NCBI RefSeq assembly: GCF_003324165.1
Contig: NW_025407844.1
Coordinates: 372,001 to 436,000 of the forward strand
Source: Naegleria lovaniensis
Taxonomy: Eukaryota; Heterolobosea; Eutetramitea; Acrasida; Naegleriidae
Length of the DNA stretch: 64,000 nucleotides
Direction of reading: 5' to 3'
A model generated the notes under the pieces. The model was not told the origin of the DNA and searched no databases. It worked only from the letters and a program-made list of their open reading frames with translations. The first letter of the stretch is position 1; each line of letters starts with the position of its first letter. The position numbers and the translations under genes were made by a program. This document shows positions 50,755 to 61,600 of the stretch, in pieces.

Positions 50755-51542
50755 GATACTGGAGAGAGGTTGAATTCTGGTTTCAATTTTTTGCAGTTGG
50801 TTTTCATGAAGATCCTCTAGATTTTACACTTTCACTACGCTAGAAAAAAAAACAACCAACGAAATAAACAGATAACAAGAGCGTTCGTCTTCATGATCGA
50901 AAGATTTTAATATATTTCCAATCCTGTGGATGTTACTGGGGTATATGACCAAGTACCATCGATAATCAATAAATTGTCTTCTCCGTTTAATGTGGTCGAG
51001 AATGGTTCATTCACAAATGATCACAACAATAAATGAGACTTTATTCAATATTTGGCGTTAAATGTCCTGTTCCGCTTGGACAGCATTTCCGCCAGGAACT
51101 GATCGTTGGAGTTTGTCCCCCAAACACAACAACAAAAGTCACAATTTAAAAGAGCAAAAACGGCGTTTATTAAAGAGTACACGGGCCTTAGTTATGTTCC
51201 GTCATTTTGTTATGTTGGATGCAAAGTAGAGATGATGGAAAGTCGCTGGTAGTGACAATAGTGAACGTTTGACAAGCCGTCCTATTAAGGGTAAATTGAA
51301 AAAGAACATTTGCCATTTGTAACACCGACAGATGAAATGCAAAACATTTTCACTACAATCCTCCAAAACAATGTTGTTTTGTTGATGATATGCTCGTCCC
51401 TGGTAGTGACTGGTAAAATCCCGAGGAGATGGTGCGTCAACTCAAACGTGTAAGTTGTAGTTGTACTATGGAGAGGGATACATTAAATTGTTCCCTCACA
51501 TCCTTGTCACGTCAATTACAACAAGATGAAAGCATCAATTTA
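50755..51542. other. Spacer without a recognised gene
   Basis: This lies upstream of the mucin-like gene and downstream of the RIIa gene. It has no frame with protein-like features. The short phrase CTGGTAGTGAC occurs twice (near 51247 and 51400). A structured RNA is possible, but I could not fold one convincingly. Confidence 0.4.
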
Positions 51543-51795
51543 TTATTCAGAGATTGATTTAGTAAGAGGAACATTGGGGAAAGGTAAAGGTTTGTTGGTC
51601 TTGTTTGCAAAATAACTATCATGCCAATAATTTGCATAAAAACATTTAGCATACCATAGTTACTTACTTGGCACTCCATTGAACGAGATTAGAGGGAGAC
51701 GCTCGAATAGCATCCTTGGTATATTGTTTAATGACTTCTCCAAGATCGGATGGGATTTTAATTTGTTCAGCCGAATATAAAACTTGATTGTCCAT
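51543..51795 (-). CDS. RIIa (dimerisation/docking) protein, ropporin/RSP11-like
   Basis: Exon 1, 51795-51668, and exon 2, 51615-51543 (intron GTAAGT...ATAG, 52 bp), give only 66 residues. The sequence IPSDLGEVIKQYTKDAIRASPSNLVQWSANYF matches the RIIa/R2D2 fold of ropporin and radial-spoke protein 11. Diagnostic are IP..L...+K...K.AI+..P..L+QWSA.YF. The intron splits the Asn codon in WSANYF, so the match continues exactly over the join. This fold forms a four-helix dimer that clasps an amphipathic helix of a partner such as RSP3 or an AKAP. A role in the flagellar radial spoke fits the flagellate stage and the other flagellar gene here. Chlamydomonas RSP11 is also short (about 100 residues). 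Confidence 0.82.
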
Positions 51796-52137
51796 TTCTT
51801 ATGAATGTATGATTACTAATATTGATCTTATTTTGAAGAAATACTAGATCTCGGAGGATTTGAACAATCGAGGTTCAAACGATTTGACTCAAGTGATCAC
51901 TTTTTTTCTTTCTTGAAAACTGTAGTTTTTTAATTTTGGATGGTTTTGTGCAGGTTGGCGGGATTTGTAACAATTCTAAATTTCTTTAAAAAAATTATCA
52001 TCACTCACATGGATGGTTCTCATGTGAACATCTCGGAAGATTTCTAAATTTCACCAATAATTTCTAATCACCTCATGGATGTATGAATAATTATCCGCCA
52101 TTCATAACAACATTAATCACTCAATACCTTTTCCAAA
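51796..52137. promoter_or_regulatory. Divergent promoter with an E2F-like site
   Basis: This 342-bp spacer lies between the RIIa gene (-) and an unknown gene (+). TTGGCGGGATTT at 51955-51966 is the only GC-rich block and fits an E2F-type core. It is followed by poly-A. Its function is inferred from the recurrence of this core upstream of other genes in the window. Confidence 0.4.
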
Positions 52138-53985
52138 ATGGAAATTTATAAATTAAATGCATCTCTTAATTGGGATTCCTATGAAGACACACATCCATGG
52201 GATTTAGATTATGCTACCTTTGATGTATCTATGAGATTATATCCCACTCATTCGATACAACTACCAATCAAGTGAGTTTTTTAAAAATAATCATCATTTA
52301 AATTTTTAATGACTATTTATTGAATCCTCTTTTAATTCATCAAAAATTTATTGAATAATATACATATTAATTCATCAAAAATTTATTTCATCAACATTTT
52401 ACTCTCTATTGAACATTATAGTTTCATACAATTAGATAAAAAGATTGGATATTCTATTGGTGCTGAATATTTTTATGATTTATATCAAACGAGTCATCAA
52501 AATTCTCATTTTCTTTACAATGATGATGATGTTGAAGAAATGCAAAGAGAACAAGAAGAAGAATATAATCAATATACAAGTTTTTATAATGCAACGTTTC
52601 AACAAGAGAATCATCAATCATCAGAAACTGGACCACATTCAACACAACACAATGATCATTCAGATTTTAATACAAGTCGAGATCGAGAATTTTATCAATA
52701 CAAGATTTATGAAGAAAAGAATGAAAAGACGAGTAGTAATGAAAATGAATCATTGAATCATCATTCAGTATTGAAGAAACATTACTTGAATCAGTTTTTA
52801 AAAAAATTATTTAATTTTTTAGATATGAAATATATTTATGGAATTTTGAAATGTCATTTACATCGACCTTATCCTACTCAAACTCATTCTAAAACTCAAT
52901 TATATTTAATTATTATGAATTATCTGAGTTGTATCTTTGGAAAATATAAATTCTCTACTAATTTTGGATATCATATGAAAATGAAAGATTTAATTACTAA
53001 AATCATGTTAAGAAGGAAATTCTATATTCCATACTTGGAAAGACAATTATATCTCTCAGCAAGTGTGATGAATTTTCATAACTTGGAAAAATTACTATAT
53101 GGAGTATCTGCATCTATTAAAGGTTATTCGTTACAAGTGAGATCAAACGCATTAGATTTATGGTCTTATTTGAATATATCTTTAACCAAGAGAGGATTAT
53201 TATGGTCTCCTTTTACACAATCTTCTCAATCCCTATTTTTACAAAAATGGAAAGAACATTATGAAAATCAACAAGTATTTTCTACTGTGGAATTACCTCC
53301 ACCTCCAAAAATAGATTCAGAATTGTATCCTGAATTGAGAATACTTGATGATAAAACTTCTAGGTTCAACAATATGCACACCATAATTGTGGTCATGAAC
53401 AAGTTTAGAAATGTTCTCGTTCAAATTTCAAAGATTTTGAGATACTTGATTGATTTACAAGTAGCAACAGCAGAGACCACTCTGAAAGGATTATTTTCTT
53501 CACCCAACAATGATAAAACATCATCTAATAGAGTTGCAGTGAAGTCTATCTATCATTATATTTCGAGCAAATTTTATGAGCAATTATATTTATTTAGTGT
53601 TGGATTGAGATCGAGATGGTCGATCGAGTATTGCACAGAAGAAGAACCACTCGAGAATGGACAAGATGAAAACATTACTGCTGTGAAACGAGCTCCAAAA
53701 CAGCACAAAACTATTAGAATACCTATTGAATTAGATTGGGGATGTGAATGGTTTAGACTTTGGTGTTTTGTCGATTTGGTGATTATTGACATTGACGAAT
53801 TTGTCAAGTATTGGTGGAACCGATTGCTCAACCTTAAGAATACAGCTCGAACAGCGCACTCTCTTTCAGATATTTGGCGATTTAGCACCATTACATTCTG
53901 TGTCACATTATTGGATGTATATACCTTGTTTTCAAAGACTTGGCAATTGGCTCAATTACTTGGCAAAAAGACGGCTGTGCCTTAA
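52138..53985 (+). CDS. Hypothetical helical protein, 565 residues
   Basis: Exon 1, 52138-52271, starts MEIYKLNASLNWDSYED. Exon 2 is 52422-53985. The intron (GTGAGT...TATAG, 150 bp) splits an Asn codon. Residues about 90-200 are acidic, Gln/Asn/Ser-rich and probably disordered. From about residue 210 on, the protein is helix-rich with many Tyr, Leu, Phe and Trp. Examples are NQFLKKLFNFLDMKYIYGILKCHL, YLERQLYLSASVMNFHNLEKLLYG, VRSNALDLWSYLNI and EWFRLWCFVDLVIIDIDEFVKYWW. The last could be a membrane-embedded hairpin. A distant likeness to PEX11-type peroxisome proteins (amphipathic helices, two C-terminal hydrophobic parts) came to mind but is not supported by a clear motif. Confidence 0.65.
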
Positions 53986-54175
53986 CAAAAGCGGACTGCA
54001 AAAGTTCTAACAAGTTTAATAATCAGTTTATTTGAAATAATACAAGATCATGACAATGGAGGTGCATTAGAATAGGAGGTTAGAGAGGAGAGTAGTAGGA
54101 TCGGTGAACAAGTTGCAGCAATGATAGTGGATTGAACATTAGTGATCATAGAACGTTATCATTACATGTTGGATT

Positions 54176-55524
54176 CTAAAATCCTTCAAACAATGCTTGA
54201 ACATCAGAACTTAATTGTTGGTTAGGTGATCCAGTGTGGTGAATACAATGATCACTTGATTCAGGATATGTTTCAAAGTATCTAGAATCTCCAGCAAAGC
54301 TGATCTTGACAGGAATTGGCGATGCAATTTGTCTATTGTAAAGTTCATCCCAATCCACACCCTTAAACCATTTATGTTCCTTAATATCTGCTGCTCCTGC
54401 TTTCAAGTTACCCAATCGTTTCATCTTGTCGGTTGTTAATAAGCGTTTAATCAAATCTCTTGCCATTGGATCCATGAATCGAGGGAATTCAACCTTTCCT
54501 TGAAGAATCTTTTCATAAATCTTGAAGGGTGAATCATCAAAGAATGGTGGATAACCCACAAGCATTTCATAGATCAAGATACCTAAAGCCCACCAATCGA
54601 CTGCTTTACCATGTCCTTTCGATTGAATAATTTCAGGTCTGTTGAAAAAGAGTTCATCCGAGTACACAAGGATGATGATTGTTCAACCATGGCGTGTTGA
54701 TTGATCCATGATGGAATGTATTTATAGGTTCAATACACACGCCATGGAATGTATATGTATCATGGCATGTGTATACAACAATAGAGTATTCAACAATATC
54801 ATGTCAGGTATGATGATGTTATATATATCGGTATACAATAGATGTTGTATAATTGGATGATTAAGCAAGCACACAACACAGTAAGGACAACATTTAAAAA
54901 ACATAATTCAAATACATACGCTAAATATTCAGGTGTACCACACAAGGTCCACGTTCTATCTAAAACCTTCTTGGCAAATCCAAAATCAGTAATTTTTACA
55001 TGTCCTTCATTATCTAACAATATATTCTCAGGTTTCAAATCACGATACACAATATTCTTTGAATGCAAATATTCCATTGCAAGAATAATTTCAGCTGCAT
55101 AGAACTTGGCAACATCATTTGGGAATTTACCAACACGTCTTAAATGAGAAAATAATTCTCCACCACACACATATTCCATAATCATGAATAAATAATTCTC
55201 ATCTTGGAATGTTCTATAGAGCCTAACAATGAATGGATGATCTACCTGAGAAAGAATGTTCTTCTCACTAATTATGTGTTCTACTTGTTTCATTCGAATG
55301 ACATCATACTTTTTGATAATTTTCATTGCATAGTATTGTTGAGTAAATTTATGTTTCACGAGCCTCACACTTCCAAAGGTACCTGTACCAATAATCTCTA
55401 GCAATTCAAAATCTGATATTTTCCATTGTGATGGATCGAGATGTGAGGAGGCATCATTTTGTCCGAATTTGAAAGATTGAAGACGAGAATCATCATATTC
55501 GGTTGTGAAGGTGTTGTTCATCAT
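54176..55524 (-). CDS. cAMP-dependent protein kinase catalytic subunit (PKA-C)
   Basis: Exon 1, 55524-54920, and exon 2, 54638-54176, join inside CGTPEYLA|PEIIQSKGHG through a split Ala codon, giving 355 residues (PKA-C is about 350). Motifs are Gly-loop GTGTFG (46-51), Lys68, YRDLKPEN (160-167), DFG (180-182) and activation loop RTWTLCGTPE with Thr193 as the PDK1-type site. VDWWALGILIYEM, the LLTTDKMKRLGN AGC tail and the end LFEGF, a variant of the usual FxxF, complete it. The kinase phosphorylates Arg-Arg-x-Ser sites when cAMP frees it from its regulatory subunit. The 281-bp intron has an 11-bp inverted repeat. PKG-like AGC kinases are the nearest alternative, but no cGMP-binding domain is attached. 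Confidence 0.93.
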
Positions 55525-56011
55525 GGTGTGTTGGGAGTTATTGTTGGTAGTAGTTGAAGAAATTGTTGTTGTTCTAGGTGGAAGTTGGTTGATGAGTTAT
55601 AATAAAAATTTTGAAAAACTATTGTATGCGAGAAAGTGCGGAATACAACGGAATCTTGTATCTTGATGCGAAGGGATGATGATGAATTCCACCAATCACA
55701 ATGATGATGGTATCGTTATTGTTGTTGTTGTAGTTGTTGTTGAAGAGTATAGTGTTGGAAATCTCTCAAAGCCTTTTAATGCCACAACAACACAAGAGGA
55801 AAGTGGGCGTGCTCGAATTGGCGGCAATATTTTTTTGGTCCTGACAAAACTTGAGTATTAAGGCCCATTTGGTGATTTCCATCTCTGGTCATACTGGACG
55901 CGAGAGATGTTGGGGTCTCTGAAGGTGAAGAGATAAGGTGCACTAGAAGAGAACAGGAGACTCTTGGTTCAAATGATACTATTGAAACGTGTTGATTTTA
56001 TCGAGAGTGTA
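55525..56011. other. PKA promoter region and CEP57 3' flank
   Basis: AATTGGCGGCAATATTTTTT at 55816-55835 is a GC-cored, E2F-like block about 300 bp upstream of the PKA ATG. A GGGCGTG sits near 55804. A 61-codon frame of His/Val repeats at 55676-55861 is judged chance. Confidence 0.4.
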
Positions 56012-58154
56012 TCATTGATTTGCTAGTGATGTTTCTTGTTGTAATTTACGTAAATCATTGAAAAGACGCAGCGCTTGAACTCTCTTTTCAGTTCCTCTTA
56101 TTCTTGGAGGTGAGGTTGCCTCTCGAATTCTCTCACAAACAAAGACTTGATAATTCTTTAAAGAATTAATTTGTCGATTCTTTCGTTCCATTGCATCTGT
56201 CAAGTATTTCAATTGATCCTTAATAAAATCAAGATTACTCTCTGGATCTGCCATTTTGTTTAAATAAATCTTGTATTGTTCTTGGAATTGTTGATATTCT
56301 GCTTCTAATTGAACAATACAATCTTTCACTTCATCTCCATTATTACAAGCATCAACTTCTTTGATTAATTGTACATGTTCTTTATCTTGACTGTGTTCAT
56401 TTGCACCATAATAATTGGTTTGATCTATATATTTCATTTCAATATATATAAGATAATGCATACAAAGGTATATAAAGTGTGAAAATGCACACACAAAGGA
56501 AAATATATATTGTAAAAATATTTAGAAAGAGATGTTACATGTCATTGTACTTACCCTTTTTCCCTACTCCTAGTGTTGTGCTTAGTAAATTTTGAGCTTG
56601 TCCAGCAATGTGATAGGTCCTAGAGTCGCTTTTAAAGCTGTTTGGAAGAAATGGAGGTGTTAAATTATTATTGGACTTTTTAAGGCGTTCATGAATGGTC
56701 TTATTGGCTGATAATTTTGATAACACATTTCCAGAGGTGGATGACATTAACATATTTGGTACTTGTTGTTGTTGCACTTGAGGTATTTGTGGGTTTGAAC
56801 ATGACACAGTCACACCCTTCTTTGGAATTTCTCTCTTCTTTTTCTTTGAAACTAGAGTAGGTTGTAGATATCCTGCTGATTTTGGTCTTGATTGTTTCTT
56901 CTTCTTCTTGTCACCTGTTGGAGAGAGTGGTGGTTGATGAGGTGGAGGACTTGACGATGGAATGGGTTGAAAAGCGTTTGGTTGCATCGTCGTACCATGA
57001 CTTGCTTCATGATTCATCATGGTTTGACTCACAAATTGTTGATGAAGATCAATCATTTCTTTCAAAGCAGCATCTAATTCCTTTCTCTCAGATTCAGCTC
57101 TGTCTTTTCTTCGATGCATTTTCACGAGATTGGATTGTAACTCTTCAATCTTGTTCGAAGATTGTTCATACAAAGTGTTTAACCTAGAATGACTTTCTCT
57201 TAAATCTAGCAAGTCTTTTTCGAGTTGATTTGATTTTCGTTCCAATTCAAGTGTTCGTTGTTGAGACTTGTTATTGGCAAGAGTGAGATCTCTTCTTGCT
57301 TCCTTTGTAGATTCTAATTCTTTTTCATTTTCTGAGAGTTTTTCAGTCACTTTTCTCAACTCATTTCTTGTAATTTCTAATTGATCTTTGTACGAGTCTC
57401 TTTCACTCTCCAATTTCATCTTCATTGAGAATATTTCATGTTCATATCTATTTCTTTGTTCTACTTTTTCTCTCTCGAGTTCATCATTCTTGGTTTGTAG
57501 AGTTTTAATCTTATCTTGAAGTGATTGCAATGCTGAGAGTATTGCCTTACTATTCGTAGTGGATGCATTCAAATCAACTTGAACATTGGGAGATGGCACT
57601 GTTGGATTTAATATAGTACTTGCAGTAGTGGTAGTACTTGAAGAGACACTGTTCATTCCTCCTCGTTTCGAAGACGACAATGAAGAAGATGAGATGGAGT
57701 CCATATTGCTATTAAGTTTGGATGTGAGTGAAGAATCATTTCCTTTTGATTGCAGCGAAGAATCAGCATAATGATGAAAATGACGATGAATATGATGTTG
57801 TCCCTTCTCCAAAGTATTGTTACTTGAAAATACATTGTTGGAAGTGGTATGATTCTTGCTCGAAGGCTTCTTTGGAGATGATCCCTTATTGATGTCATAC
57901 GGAGTAGTCGTCGATGACGATATCGTAAACGATGAATTGCTTGAATAACCAGAGTCATCCAAGGCGCTTCCTGATCGATGAGTGGTCGTTAAATGACTGG
58001 TCGAAGTGTTGGCTGCATAATTGTTTTCAATTTCTGAATCGAGAGAGCTTGAGGATGTTGTAGTATAACTTTCATCATCACTGCTCTCAACGCTTGTTCC
58101 TCGTTTAACTTTCATCAATGATTTCTTTGCCTCGCTGTCTTGGGACGACGGCAT
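56012..58154 (-). CDS. CEP57-like centrosome/basal-body protein
   Basis: Exon 1, 58154-56555, and exon 2, 56424-56012 (intron GTAAGT...ATAG, 130 bp), join in frame at KK|DQTNYYG and give 670 residues. The first 190 residues are Ser/Thr/Asn-rich. A coiled coil follows, starting AILSALQSLQDKIKTLQTKNDELEREK in shortened form; the ALxxLQxKIxxLE pattern is the CEP57 centriole-localisation opening. A basic Pro/Lys-rich linker comes next. The C-terminal block LEAEYQQFQEQY, ESNLDFIKDQLKYL and MERKNRQINSLKNYQ, then EKRVQALRLFNDLRKLQQ, parallels the CEP57 microtubule-binding domain and its GEKRRKNLQLLKDMQ end. CEP57 recruits CEP63 and SAS-6-side components and anchors microtubules in animals. Coiled-coil likeness alone can mislead, but both ends agree. 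Confidence 0.65.
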
Positions 58155-58220
58155 GATAGGGTTGTAGCCTCAAATTTTTTTTTAAATGTAAACAGTTTAC
58201 ATTTGGCGGTATTGTTTTGC
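58155..58220. promoter_or_regulatory. 66-bp bidirectional promoter with GGCGG elements
   Basis: The whole gap between the CEP57-like ATG and the divergent small ORF is 66 bp. ATTTGGCGGT lies at 58201-58210, and a second ATGGCGGTTT begins at 58221, overlapping the small ORF's start codon. The rest is poly-T and AT-rich. Confidence 0.4.
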
Positions 58221-58415
58221 ATGGCGGTTTCATTGATGTCTCGTAACGGCTGCCCAGGTGCAGTAAAAATACTTATCGAGCTCAACAACAATATTCTCGA
58301 ACCAACCAATGACAACAATAGGCAACAATTGAGACAAGTGTTCTTGAACGTTGCTTACAAGTACTCGATCCATCTGTTCTTGAATGAATTGAACAAAAGA
58401 GTGAGGACGAATTGA
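58221..58415 (+). CDS. Small hypothetical protein, 64 residues
   Basis: ATG at 58221 opens a frame MAVSLMSRNGCPGAVKILIEL..., 64 residues to TGA at 58415. The composition is normal and helix-friendly (two amphipathic helices, ending HLFLNELNKR). This is unlike chance frames nearby, which are Ser/Thr/His-rich. An alternative uses a GTGAGG donor at 58401 and a CAG acceptor before 58475. That would replace the last four residues with a 20-residue hydrophilic tail ending at 58537. I do not recognise a family. It starts 66 bp from, and divergent to, the CEP57-like gene. A histone-fold or small complex subunit is possible but unsupported. Confidence 0.45.
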   Translation: MAVSLMSRNGCPGAVKILIELNNNILEPTNDNNRQQLRQVFLNVAYKYSIHLFLNELNKRVRTN

Positions 58416-58616
58416 TCATGAAATTTATCGTGACTTTTTATCAATTGTGTGTGTGGATGTGCTCTTTAGCTCAGTCACAAACCTCTGAAAAGAATGTTGA
58501 AAAGTTATCATCAATTGATGATCCATCAAGACCTTAAAAAACATGCGAATAAAAAGTCTTGTTCAATTCGGTTGTACTCACGTTCAACGACTACTCCAAC
58601 AATTGGAAGATCATCC

Positions 58617-61600
58617 TCAATGATGGTATTGGTGATAATGAGGTGGTGGTGCATAGGTTGGATAGGTCAATGGCAGCGTTGATGATAAATGTTGTGGAGT
58701 ATGATGATGATGATGGATCGATGATGATGGTGGTACAAGTAGCAACGAAGAGTTTGATCCGATAGAGGATGATGATTGAGGCTGTTGCTGCACTCCGAGG
58801 GATGATGATGATTGAGGTTGTTGTTGTGGTTTCAAAAAATAATCTTTGAGGGCTACAAAAATTTCTCTCAGAGCGCCATCATTGGCAGAGGGTTGATCCT
58901 GTAACGCCATTAATCCTGCCTCAATGAAGAGATCAATTTCACTATCTTTGAATACTCCTGGATTCATACAACAGCTTCTTAAATGAAGTAATAGAGCAAT
59001 GCAATTATAAATCTTTTCAGTAAAGTTCTGATTGATTGCAGATTGAGAAAATGAAGAGGGAATATTCAATCGAGAGCCTTCCATTGGAAATTGTTTTAAA
59101 ATTTGACTTGATATAGTATTAACAATTTCCTTAGCATGTTCTCGATTGAGTTCAAAGATGTCTTGAAACATTTGATTGGTTCCAAACTTTTCTGAAATGA
59201 TACTGGCTTGTTTGGAAATGGATTGTGAAAATATCTTGTTGATGGGATAATTAGTAGTTGCATAGGATGGTGTTGAACAATATGCTCTCATGAGAGGTAA
59301 TAATGTTTCTAATTCAGTGTTCACTTGTTTCAAGTCGAGAACAATTTTCGTATAATCAATACAAAAATCTCGGTCAAATACAGAATTCTGTTGTTCCTGT
59401 CCATGTGCAACGAGTAATAACATTCGAGCTCGATCATTCTTTTGTTTAAAGCTTTTCACAAGTTCATGTTTTTTTCGTAACAACACAATGCACTTGGCAA
59501 TGTTACGAATAATTTCTGGGGATGCATGATTCAAATCAATCATTCCAGGAGTAATGAGTGGTGGAGATGATAATGCTGACATGATTGTATGTCCACCACC
59601 ACTCACGGTAAGTAAGTTTGAACATGTTATGGTTGGTACTTGTGAAGGAGATCCAGCCATCATGATAAAATCTTGATGTTCCTCACCAGCACTAGCACCA
59701 CTGCCAATACCAGCACTAGCGCCACCAAGGAGTGGACTTGAAAATAACTGATGATGACTGTTTGGAGAGACAAGTTGTGAGGTGGATGGTTTCTTGTTGG
59801 GTGTTTGTTGTAAGGCAACCTCTGTATGGGCCATCATACCACCATGATCACCCATCGATACACTGGTTGGATGTGGTGGACTCTGGAAGAGATTATTCGA
59901 TGTTGGAAAGTGAAATGGAGAATGTTGTGTCGGTGACGACGACGAAAGTAAACTCGTGTTCATCAAAGTATCATTTCCCGAAGATAAAAAACTAATATTG
60001 GTACCTTCTCGTTTTCTTGGAGGTGTTTGAGGGTGTATCATGGATCCATGATCTTGTAACAAAGTGTGAAGAGGTCTTGTGTGTGCTGATTGTGATTGAA
60101 TCATCAGAGATGAGAAACTCGTATTGAGATACGCATGTTGTTGTTGTTGTTGTGGAATGAGTTCTCTCTTTTGAACAGGTAACAATGAAACTGTTCCAAT
60201 TTGCATCATGTCCGTGTCTTGTACAATACGTTCTTCTTTCGAGTAATTAAATCTAATCTTGTAATCTGTTTTAGAAATTGGAGTGTCATCCATAATGGTT
60301 GCCAATTGTACATGTTGTGTTTCAGGATTGAGTACAAGAACTTGTTCATTCTTTTTAAAAGGATAAGGTAATTGGTCCACAAATGATAATTCCATGGTTA
60401 AGTGAGGCTCCATGACCACAGCAGGTGGAGTGAATGGAGTAATCATGGAGGATGATTCATTAGGATTCACAACCATGGAGTGACCACTGCTATCATGAGC
60501 ACTACTCATGACTAACTTTTGAGAAACTTGATACACTTGTTTGTAACGTTGATAATAATCTCTTGCAAATCCTCGATATAATTCTAATTTGGCTCTCTCT
60601 TGTTTTAAAAAAGCTTGCGATAATCTTCGAGGTTTTCCAAACTTTTTACACATTTCCACACGCAAACCTTTCAATTCTGATTTTTTGAAAATTTTTCTAT
60701 TCTTGTACGGTTCATCTAAACTTGATAAACATTCAACAAATTCATTCTTGTCATAAAACCCAAAATCAATGGTTGGATAAAACCATTCAGAAGCACAAAA
60801 TGCTCTTGTCTTTTTTCTCGTAAGAATTTTGTACATTTTAACACCAGAATTTTGAGCAGCCTCAATCAAATCCGTGTCATTTTGATCTCCATTGATCAAT
60901 TGAACATGTTTCAGGAGAGGATTACCATGTGTACCTTTCTTTCTTAACTTTATAGGAAGCATCTTATTCTTTTCATAATTCTTTTTGCTATCAGGAGAGA
61001 GTATTGCAAGAGAGGATAAATCAGCACTACTAGTTGCTGTTGGGCTTAATGGAGATTGAAGATTGATGGGAGCATTGGAGGCCATACCACCACTACTACT
61101 GTTGCTACTAGTAGTAGTCCCAACAGTAATTGTGGTAGGAGAGGAAGGTGGTGCTTGTTGTTCTTGTGATAAAGTCGAGCAAAGGATGAGAGAAGTATTG
61201 TTGCCACTTGTCGAAGAGTTGTTGCTGCTTTGAGTTGAGCCAAATGTTGTGGCTACAGATTCAGCTTCACCTGATGCTGAACCACTCATGCTTGATTCGA
61301 TAAACTCAGCTGGTAATGGTTCAAAGATGATTTTCTGCTTCCTTTTCACGTTGGTTTGAAATAAGGTAGTGGTGGGTGGAGTGGAAAGTGAAATGGTTTT
61401 TGAATTGGAGTTTTTTGGAGATTTGGCAAATCGTTGTCTTGTTGGTGAACCAAGTTTCTTTTTAGATGGTGATGTATTCTCTGAAAACTCATTTGTTCGT
61501 TTCTTTGCTGAGTTCTTTGTTTTTTGAGCTCTTGTGACGTGATGTGGTACACTATTATGAATATAATCTTGATGGATTTCATAAAATTGTAATTTTTTCA

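Noticed and set aside
51850-51900. GGTTCAAACG phrase as a possible tRNA B box
   Set aside because: No cloverleaf stems can be paired on either strand.
55676-55861. 61-codon plus-strand frame in the PKA promoter region
   Set aside because: Asn and Val runs from trinucleotide repeats, no domain, unsupported context.
58494-58682. 62-codon plus-strand frame overlapping the LIN9 3' end
   Set aside because: Overlaps the opposite coding end and has unnatural Trp/Met-rich composition.
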